A DNA stretch of 7,816 nt from Ktedonobacteraceae bacterium (GTDB lineage Bacteria; Chloroflexota; Ktedonobacteria; Ktedonobacterales; Ktedonobacteraceae), in the NCBI GenBank assembly GCA_014896635.1, contig JADBKA010000226.1, positions 1-7,816 on the forward strand, read 5' to 3'. The notes beneath the pieces were generated by a model that made no database searches, was not told the origin of the DNA, and saw nothing but the letters and a program-made list of their open reading frames with translations. This document shows, piece after piece, positions 1 through 3,726 of the stretch (position 1 is its first letter; the number at the start of each line of letters is the position of its first letter). Position numbers and translations under genes: made by a program.

Positions 1-83
1 GTTCATCTTCCTGAGCAATGCGCGCGGGCGTTAAAAGCAGGCAGGCAACCTCAGAGGCACCGTGCTCCTGATGCGCTGGCATC

Positions 84-120
84 ATCCAGGGAGCATGCTT
101 TCCCTTGCTGCTCCCTGGAT
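84..120 (-). terminator. Hairpin downstream of the winged-helix regulator
   Basis: A perfect 12 bp inverted repeat (84-95 pairs with 109-120, arm ATCCAGGGAGCA) encloses a 13 nt loop. It starts 10 bases past the stop codon of the minus-strand regulator. No clear T tract follows on the minus strand, so it may be a 3'-end stabilising hairpin or a Rho-assisted terminator and not a classic intrinsic one. A short second hairpin (70-74 with 79-83) lies directly beyond it. The core CCAGGGAGC/GCTCCCTGG recurs behind the oxidoreductase gene at 3681-3710. Confidence 0.5.
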
Positions 121-129
121 CAGCGGGTG

Positions 130-486
130 CTAGCCGTTCCAGACCTCTTTGCTGATATCAGATGACTCATCTGGTACCAGCGTATAGCCAAAGCGGTAGA
201 TGCGGCGCAACGTCAGACCCGCCGGGCGCAGTTTCGCTTTGAGAGTGTCGAGATGGCGCTTGAGTGTGCGGCGAGCACAGCGGTCTAGGGAAGCACCGGC
301 GAAAAGTACCGCGATCAGCTCTTTGTCCGCAACCAGATCCTGCTCCAGCAGAAGATAGAGCAGGTGGTATTCGGTCGGGGTCAAGGTGATGATGTCTTCG
401 TTGATGAGCAGTGCGCGGCGGGCATCGCAGCGACGGATGAGGTGAGGGCCGATGGTGCGGCAGGCGATGAACTGAGAAGGTGACAT
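130..486 (-). CDS. Stand-alone OmpR/PhoB-type winged-helix DNA-binding protein
   Basis: This is a 118-aa probable transcription regulator made only of the C-terminal DNA-binding fold of the OmpR/PhoB family. Residues 35-48 carry the family signature LTPTEYxLLxxLLE, residues 72-86 form the likely recognition helix (RRTLKRHLDTLKAKL), and residues 93-105 form the wing (LRRIYRFGYTLVP). A full OmpR regulator is about 230 aa; here there is no room for a receiver domain, so activity is probably not set by phosphorylation of this protein. The ATG at 486 is chosen because GGAGGA lies 4 bases upstream on the minus strand; the frame stays open to 567 but no ribosome site lies there. The gene diverges from the bacteriocin-like block and may control it, which is inference. 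The C-terminus ends KEVWNG, close to the KEVWDR end of the unrelated oxidoreductase at 3727. Confidence 0.85.
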   Translation of the reverse strand: MSPSQFIACRTIGPHLIRRCDARRALLINEDIITLTPTEYHLLYLLLEQDLVADKELIAVLFAGASLDRCARRTLKRHLDTLKAKLRPAGLTLRRIYRFGYTLVPDESSDISKEVWNG

Positions 487-590
487 GGTTTCCTCCAGAA
501 AATAGCAGAGATGCGACAGGCGAACCGTCCAGGAGTTTGCTTGAGCACCGCAATGGACCGTTCTCAAAAATAAGGCGTATTCCTACAGGT

Positions 591-619
591 AGTATACAAG
601 AAATTTGCCAATCGCGCAA
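591..619 (-). promoter_or_regulatory. Candidate promoter of the winged-helix regulator
   Basis: On the minus strand TATACT (591-596) lies 17 bases from TTGCGC (614-619). The -10 matches five of six consensus bases; the -35 is weak. Transcription would begin near 585, giving a leader of about 100 nt before the start at 486. The position fits a promoter divergent from the one at 713-741. Confidence 0.45.
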
Positions 620-673
620 GTTTCTCTACTAGATGCCCACCATCTGAATGACTCTGGTACTACTTGAAAAATA

Positions 674-713
674 GGGGCAAAAGTGTGAAGATTTTTCTTC
701 ACACTTTTGCCCT
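674..713. promoter_or_regulatory. Long inverted repeat abutting the -35 box; candidate operator or cruciform
   Basis: A perfect 16 bp inverted repeat (675-690 with 697-712) closes with an extra A-T pair (691/696) around a TTTT loop; G674 and T713 could wobble-pair. It ends at the first base of the -35 box of the rightward promoter. The arms contain TGTGA and TCACA ten bases apart, echoing the smaller palindrome at 751-769. It sits between divergent genes, where no terminator is needed, so a regulator site is the more likely role. On the minus strand it is followed by CCTATTTTT, so a leftward terminator cannot be excluded. Confidence 0.55.
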
Positions 714-741
714 TGTAAGATCTGAGAACGGCTTTTATACT
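713..741 (+). promoter_or_regulatory. Candidate sigma-70-type promoter for the rightward block
   Basis: TTGTAA (713-718) and TATACT (736-741) are separated by 17 bases, matching the -35 and -10 consensus at 4/6 and 5/6. The start would be near 748. It points at the well-placed ribosome site at 826-831 and the ORF stub at 836. The flanking palindromes, one ending at the -35 and one over the start site, suggest tight repression, though this is inferred from position only. Confidence 0.6.
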
Positions 742-750
742 TGGAGCAGG

Positions 751-769
751 TTGTGAGAAATACTCACAA
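751..769. promoter_or_regulatory. 19 bp palindrome at the transcription start; candidate operator
   Basis: TTGTGAG (751-757) and CTCACAA (763-769) form a perfect 7 bp dyad with a 5-base centre. It lies at about +3 to +21 of the promoter at 713-741, a classic place for a repressor. The dyad TGTGA-N7-TCACA resembles CRP/FNR-type half sites, but the spacing is one base longer than the CRP consensus. No CRP-type regulator is seen in the window. Confidence 0.45.
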
Positions 770-835
770 AAGATACCACTTAAGCGAGAGAAGCGGAAAA
801 CGATAGTGTTGCTTCTTGTCGGTCAAGGAGGAGAA

Positions 836-910
836 ATGAAACGCTATTTGCTATTTGATTCAGCATGTACGCAGTGCAGCCAGATTGCTCATGCGCTTGA
901 GCAGATATAA
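836..910 (+). pseudogene. N-terminal stub of a CxxC (thiol-disulfide-like) protein
   Basis: A 24-codon reading frame starts at ATG 836, four bases after a strong AGGAGG (826-831), and ends at TAA 908-910. The peptide reads MKRYLLFDSACTQC and continues SQIAHALEQI. The strand-then-CxxC layout (YLLFDSACxxC) is like the start of DCC/DUF393-type thiol-disulfide proteins and of a Ktedonobacteria/actinobacterial family I know from memory. The other two frames downstream show no continuation, so this is most likely the 5' end of a truncated gene. Its missing body may be the broken frame at 2315, which begins about 20 residues further along the same family. It could instead be a real small ORF or a leader peptide, given the excellent ribosome site. 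Confidence 0.55.
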
Positions 911-944
911 GTATGAGTTTTCCTGTGCAGGCAGCATATGGGGG

Positions 945-968
945 AGCAGGAGCACAGCGTATCCTGCT
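945..968 (+). terminator. Weak hairpin between the stub and the precursor promoter
   Basis: AGCAGGA (945-951) pairs with TCCTGCT (962-968) around a 10-base loop, followed by TTCATAT. It could reduce read-through from the 713-741 promoter into the next gene. The stem is short and lacks a T tract, so the call is tentative. Confidence 0.2.
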
Positions 969-1001
969 TTCATATCAGAAGTTCTATCGTCGTGTGCTCT
1001 A

Positions 1002-1029
1002 TTGACTGAATCGAGACCTAGTTTATGAT
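1002..1029 (+). promoter_or_regulatory. Promoter of the cysteine-rich precursor gene
   Basis: TTGACT (1002-1007) and TATGAT (1024-1029) are 16 bases apart, each five of six to consensus. Transcription would start near 1036, giving a leader of roughly 16 nt that contains AGGAGG at 1041-1046. The ATG at 1025 lies inside this -10 box, which argues against it as a start codon. Confidence 0.6.
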
Positions 1030-1051
1030 TCTGCAAGGCAAGGAGGCAGTA

Positions 1052-1810
1052 ATGACCATCACAATGAAGTCAATTGACGACGTACGCACATCGGCACTGA
1101 TCATGTTAACAGCCAAAGCGGCAGAGGGATGCAGTTCTTGTCTTGAAGGGTATAAGCGCGCTGCTGAAAAGGCAGGTGCTACCCAGGGCGAGATCAATTT
1201 TGCTATTGCCGCAGGCATGCGAGCAAAGGCAACAAACGAGTTGTCAAATAGTGATGATGAAACGGTACAACAGAAGGCTCAAGCAATTCTACTTCATGGC
1301 AACGACAAAGAAAACTTCCTGCAACAGGTAACGACGAATACTGATGTGCGTGTTCTTGACAGATTCTTCCACGCACAAGGGTATAAACTGGTAGAGGCGG
1401 CCCGGGAAGTCGCACAATATGAAATGGGAGACCGGACCTGTACCGGCGCTTATCTACCATATGTTTTGGATGACAACAAGGACCGCTTCGCCTGGATTGG
1501 CTACAATGTTGGTCAAAGGGGTGAGGATATCGTGGGCGTTGTCGCAGATCTTTCCACTCTGAAGTCCATATCTGGTCCAACGACTGTTCTGGCTCCAGAA
1601 CAATTTATTCAGGCGAGCTATATCGTAGAAAACGGTGCGGTGGTTCCCGGTCACGCTTGCGATACAAATTGCTTCTGGAACAATCTCTGGCCCACATGCG
1701 GCGGATGTCTGGTGGGTTGCCTTATGAGTGGACCCGGCTGGATCGCGTGTACCGTGACGTGCTGTGGTGGCAATGCCACAGTCTGGTGCTTCTGGTGCGG
1801 CTGCTGTTAA
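1052..1810 (+). CDS. CMD/AhpD-like protein with a C-terminal 12-cysteine bacteriocin-like peptide
   Basis: This 252-aa protein looks like the precursor of a cysteine-rich secreted peptide; no close named gene is recognised. Residues 15-60 follow the AhpD/carboxymuconolactone decarboxylase pattern: a helix, C27-x2-C30, then an A..KAGAT..EI helix-turn as in peroxidase-reducing AhpD. Residues 100-200 form a middle segment with apparent strands (FAWIGYN, IVGVVADLST, ASYIVENG). Residues 203-252 hold 12 cysteines spaced x3, x8, x2, x3, x9, x3, x0, x7, x2, x1, x0, mixed with Gly and Trp, a layout that recalls halocin C8-like and other disulfide-rich bacteriocin domains. No N-terminal signal peptide is visible, so export would need a dedicated route. 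ATG 1052 is chosen because AGGAGG ends 5 bases before it. The CxxC part might fold or oxidise the tail, or act as immunity as in the halocin C8 precursor; both are inference. Confidence 0.75.
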   Translation: MTITMKSIDDVRTSALIMLTAKAAEGCSSCLEGYKRAAEKAGATQGEINFAIAAGMRAKATNELSNSDDETVQQKAQAILLHGNDKENFLQQVTTNTDVRVLDRFFHAQGYKLVEAAREVAQYEMGDRTCTGAYLPYVLDDNKDRFAWIGYNVGQRGEDIVGVVADLSTLKSISGPTTVLAPEQFIQASYIVENGAVVPGHACDTNCFWNNLWPTCGGCLVGCLMSGPGWIACTVTCCGGNATVWCFWCGCC

Positions 1811-1833
1811 AAACAGGTAGAATCGATCAGTCA

Positions 1834-1999
1834 CACGATGTGTCAGGGCTATTGCAAAGTCGGGAAGAGAAGTGCAAGGCGGGGGCCAGGGCTGCAAGCC
1901 CCCTGGCGGGGCGCGAGGATACCTCGCAAAAACACCTTTTTCTCGTTTACTCTCGTTCCAGAGAGCAAACTGGACTTTGCAACAGCCCTGCACGATATG
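1834..1999. repeat. Target-site duplication flanking the MITE-like element
   Basis: CACGATGTG (1834-1842) directly precedes the element and CACGATATG (1991-1999) directly follows it, with one difference. The 9 bp length and near identity suggest a fairly recent insertion. Confidence 0.5.
1843..1990. mobile_element. MITE-like element with 18 bp terminal inverted repeats
   Basis: The ends are inverted copies of CAGGGCTRTTGCAAAGTC: 1844-1861 on the left and 1973-1990 on the right, matching at 17 of 18 positions. The ~148 bp interior has no plausible gene. It holds two compact hairpins, CCAGGG/CCCTGG (1886-1891 with 1901-1906) and GCGAGG/CCTCGC (1913-1918 with 1922-1927). The 9 bases on each side match at 8 of 9 positions, as expected for a target duplication. 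The TTGCAAA-containing end resembles ends of some IS groups such as the IS6 family, but I cannot assign the parent. It sits between the precursor stop and the promoter at 2010, so any native terminator of the precursor is displaced or supplied by the element. Confidence 0.7.
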
Positions 2000-2009
2000 C
2001 AGTATTTCC

Positions 2010-2039
2010 TTGACAGAGAAATACTACACGGTGTATTTT
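2010..2039 (+). promoter_or_regulatory. Promoter of the two-helix membrane protein, with a flanking dyad
   Basis: A perfect TTGACA (2010-2015) is followed 18 bases later by TATTTT (2034-2039), a 4/6 match. The -35 lies inside a dyad, GTATTTC (2002-2008) with GAAATAC (2018-2024), a candidate operator. The ten bases GAGAAATACT here (2016-2025) also occur at 755-764 within the palindrome at the first promoter, hinting at one regulator for both. Confidence 0.5.
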
Positions 2040-2078
2040 ATAGTAATCTTTATTATTTATAGTAGGAGGAGGAACGTC

Positions 2079-2300
2079 TTGAACTCAAAGCAAAAGAAAC
2101 ACAGCATCTGGACCATCATTATTCTTGTGTTGATCTTTGCTTTTGTCTTCGGTACTTTTGCTTACGCCGGCAGTGCCCTCCTGCAAACCATCGATTTTGC
2201 ACAATTCCCTCAACCGGCAACCATTATCGGCTCTACACTAGCAGGTATACTATTCGCCCTCATCCTTGTGCTGATTCGACGCAAGAAGGACAGCGAGTAA
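2079..2300 (+). CDS. Small two-helix membrane protein (73 aa)
   Basis: The start is TTG 2079, six bases after AGGAGGAGG (2064-2072), the strongest ribosome site in the window. The protein has a basic N-terminus (NSKQKKHS), a first membrane helix at about residues 11-33, a short polar loop (QTIDFAQFPQPAT), a second helix at about 47-66, and a basic end (RRKKDSE), so both ends probably face the cytoplasm. I recognise no family. It has its own promoter and sits among cysteine-rich peptide precursors, so immunity or help in export is a reasonable guess. The frame is open upstream to 1872, but that part crosses the MITE-like element and has no start with a ribosome site. Confidence 0.65.
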   Translation: MNSKQKKHSIWTIIILVLIFAFVFGTFAYAGSALLQTIDFAQFPQPATIIGSTLAGILFALILVLIRRKKDSE

Positions 2301-2355
2301 TTTTCACTGATTAAACGCCTGGCTTGCGAGAGTTGTTGAAGCAGGCTGATCCGCA

Positions 2356-2937
2356 GTGGAAATGAGAACCGACATTGCTCGAAGTGGAGGATGGAACCGT
2401 GCGCAGCTTGACAGGAATGAAACTGCGTATCTCTCTTTTGAAGAGTCTGGGGCTGCAAAAACCTGGCGTGTATTTCAAGCGATTCAGCAGGCTGCCCTTG
2501 CCTTGCCGGTGGTTGATGTAGGACGTCGGCGTTTCTGGAGACGTAGCAGTGCCTTCCTGGCGAGCCTTGCACTCACAGCAGGGATTGGCAACTTTGCACC
2601 CGCTCAAGCTCAGCGGCATGCTCAAGGGTCTTCTACCCCGTTTTCTATGGCACCACTGGAGCCTGATGATCCTCTCATTAAACAGTTACAGCAAAATTCA
2701 TTTGTTATCTCAGCTAACCGTTATTTTGGTACACCTGATTGGCGGAATGTACTACAGGTAACAAGCCGTTCCTCAAATGAGATCGTCTATATCATCGGAT
2801 ATCAGCCGCGAGTACCCCGGAAGGCAGTTAAGGCAACCTTCCTCGGTGTTACCAATTCCTCGAAAGCAGTAGTAGAACAACTTATTGCGACAGATGCTCA
2901 AAAAACCCAGTTCGCCTGGCTTACGCCAGAAGCATAA
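2356..2937 (+). CDS. Open segment of the broken precursor; exported-domain part
   Basis: This is the largest uninterrupted frame within the broken gene; an automatic annotation may list it as a 193-aa hypothetical protein. GTG 2356 and ATG 2362 are the possible starts, neither with a ribosome site, and the first ~35 residues appear to be out-of-frame translation of the EPTLLEV region. From residue 36 the sequence is family-like: TWRVFQAIQQ, then GRRRFW and a hydrophobic stretch (about 64-80) ending APAQAQ, which resembles a Tat-style or ordinary signal segment with an AxA cleavage site. Residues ~100-193 contain strand-like segments (NEIVYIIGYQ, VKATFLGVTN) comparable in order to the middle of the 1052 protein. 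Expression as drawn is doubtful. Confidence 0.35.
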   Translation: MEMRTDIARSGGWNRAQLDRNETAYLSFEESGAAKTWRVFQAIQQAALALPVVDVGRRRFWRRSSAFLASLALTAGIGNFAPAQAQRHAQGSSTPFSMAPLEPDDPLIKQLQQNSFVISANRYFGTPDWRNVLQVTSRSSNEIVYIIGYQPRVPRKAVKATFLGVTNSSKAVVEQLIATDAQKTQFAWLTPEA

Positions 2938-2946
2938 TATTTGGGT

Positions 2947-3189
2947 ATGACTACTACTCAAGATGGAAAAGTTGAAGCATCAAAGGAGAATCCTTATCAA
3001 CCTGGTACCACAAGCGATACCGTGATGCCCAATTTTAGATGGGGGTGTTTCATAGATTGTTTGACAAACGCACATATCCCAGATTGGTGTTTAGCGATAT
3101 GCCGCATCTGTATTGAACCTTTCACTTGTACTGCTTGTGCTGAATGTGCAACTGGATCTTATATCTATTGTGTGGCTACATGTCAGTAA
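2947..3189 (+). CDS. Cysteine-rich peptide frame (80 aa, 10 cysteines)
   Basis: Starting at ATG 2947 (a TTG at 2941 is also in frame), this frame encodes a polar leader of about 30 residues (TTTQDGKVEASKENPYQ and on) followed by a tail whose ten cysteines are spaced x3, x9, x3, x2, x5, x2, x2, x7, x3. The opening C-x3-C and an x8/x9 gap match the tail of the 1052 protein. No ribosome site precedes either start; the nearest purine run is more than 15 bases away. The frame is the direct in-frame continuation of the 2356 frame after TAA 2935. It may be the bacteriocin-like core of the broken precursor, or a separately translated small peptide coupled to termination at 2937. Confidence 0.5.
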   Translation: MTTTQDGKVEASKENPYQPGTTSDTVMPNFRWGCFIDCLTNAHIPDWCLAICRICIEPFTCTACAECATGSYIYCVATCQ

Positions 3190-3207
3190 ATACTTAAGGC
3201 ATGTTCG

Positions 3208-3237
3208 GAGATAAATAGTATATATACTATTTATCTC
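3208..3237 (+). terminator. 30 bp perfect palindrome after the 10-Cys frame
   Basis: GAGATAAATAGTATA (3208-3222) is followed without a gap by its exact complement (3223-3237). As RNA it would fold into a 13 bp, AT-rich stem with a UAUA loop followed by UUAUAUU, which fits a terminator 19 bases past the stop at 3189. The perfect symmetry to the centre also fits an operator. No other copy is seen in the window. Confidence 0.5.
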
Positions 3238-3370
3238 TTATATTGGCGTTGAGTGGTTATGCTTTTTGACCAGAGAAAAGAATACGACTTCTAAGTTGCT
3301 GAAACGTAGAAATGCTAAAGGCGGAACTTGATAAGAAGCCAGCAGCACCAGTAGTATTGGAGGAAGCAAT

Positions 3371-3514
3371 ATGCAGACTATTGTTTTTTTCATTATAGGT
3401 TTTTTTGTTCTCGTCTTTGTAGGCAGCTTTATAGCTAGTATCTTTGATTTGTGGCTTCATCGAAAACATCTAACAGACTTACCAACACTGAGAGATATTC
3501 GTCGTCCCCGCTAA
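3371..3514 (+). CDS. Small single-helix membrane protein (47 aa)
   Basis: ATG 3371 lies 7 bases after GGAGG (3359-3363), and the frame ends at TAA 3512-3514. Residues 3-25 are a strongly hydrophobic helix (IVFFIIGFFVLVFVGSF and on); residues 26-47 are polar and basic (DLWLHRKHLTDLP to RRPR), so the C-terminus probably stays in the cytoplasm. I recognise no family. It closes the cysteine-rich block, and together with the 73-aa protein it could serve immunity or export; this is position-based inference. A possible -35 (TTGACC, 3266-3271) has only a weak -10 partner near 3289. Confidence 0.6.
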   Translation: MQTIVFFIIGFFVLVFVGSFIASIFDLWLHRKHLTDLPTLRDIRRPR

Positions 3515-3680
3515 TAGGAGGAACACAACGGCATTGTAGAACTTCATCGACCAATGGTTGAGTTTAAAACTCCTTTTCGATGCTTGATGGCAGGCATCTG
3601 AGCAAACCGGTTGTAGGATAGTACCGCACTGGTCACTAAAGCCCCCGATGGGTGGGCAGCGCGCCCTGGAGGAGAAGTAT
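3515..3680. other. Gene-free stretch with an orphan ribosome site
   Basis: AGGAGG at 3516-3521 overlaps nothing and is not followed by an ATG, GTG or TTG at usable spacing that opens a frame; the nearest in-register triplet is ACG followed by a stop. A weak hairpin, GAGTT/AACTC (3560-3564 with 3568-3572) followed by CTTTT, could end the 3371 transcript. No other feature is seen. Confidence 0.35.
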
Positions 3681-3710
3681 TCCAGGGAGCAGGCCAGGCC
3701 GCTCCCTGGA
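3681..3710 (-). terminator. Hairpin downstream of the oxidoreductase gene
   Basis: TCCAGGGAGC (3681-3690) pairs perfectly with GCTCCCTGGA (3701-3710) around a 10-base loop, 16 bases past the stop of the minus-strand oxidoreductase. No strong T tract follows on the minus strand. The arms match those of the hairpin at 84-120. Confidence 0.5.
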
Positions 3711-3726
3711 CTTCGGATCTCAGATG

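Larger units (their letters stand above)
2315..3189 (+). pseudogene. Broken second cysteine-rich precursor (CxxC-family body + export segment + 10-Cys tail)
   Basis: Reading from 2315 gives TPGLRELLKQADPQWK, a TGA at 2363-2365, then EPTLLEVEDGTVRSLTGM and LRISLLKSLGLQK. Homology-like sequence then moves to the frame one base back at an A5 run (2457-2461), giving TWRVFQAIQQAALALPVVDV, then RRRF and a hydrophobic segment ending APAQAQ. That frame runs to TAA 2935-2937 and, past the stop, straight on in frame through the 10-cysteine tail to TAA 3187-3189. From memory, family members read WxWEPTLLE at the TGA, so TGG to TGA is the likely change. Three lesions plus a missing start point to a dead gene: TAA 2312-2314 blocks the frame upstream, and no ribosome site lies near. 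The missing front resembles the stub at 836-910. Recoding at all three sites is possible but unlikely. Confidence 0.6.

Noticed and set aside
1..34. Possible end of a plus-strand gene (frame ending FIFLSNARGR, stop 32-34)
   Set aside because: Only ten codons are visible and there is nothing to support real coding.
751..769. CRP binding site
   Set aside because: The TGTGA/TCACA spacing is 7, not 6, and no CRP-type protein is visible; it is kept only as a generic operator candidate.
1025..1051. Upstream ATG 1025 as start of the 12-cysteine precursor
   Set aside because: It lies inside the predicted -10 box and has no ribosome site, while AGGAGG sits correctly before ATG 1052.
1454..1993. Long minus-strand frame opposite the precursor and MITE
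   Set aside because: It is antisense to a well-supported gene, crosses the mobile element and has no ribosome site.
1872..2078. In-frame upstream extension of the 73-aa membrane protein
   Set aside because: It crosses the MITE-like element and the promoter, and the TTG at 2079 has the only strong ribosome site.
2363..2365. TGA as a selenocysteine codon
   Set aside because: The expected residue there is tryptophan, not cysteine, and two other lesions follow in the same gene.
3312..3398. 28-codon frame (MLKAELDKKPAAP...) overlapping the 47-aa membrane gene
   Set aside because: It has no ribosome site and overlaps a gene with a good one. A 21-codon basic frame from TTG 3266 was dropped for the same reason.
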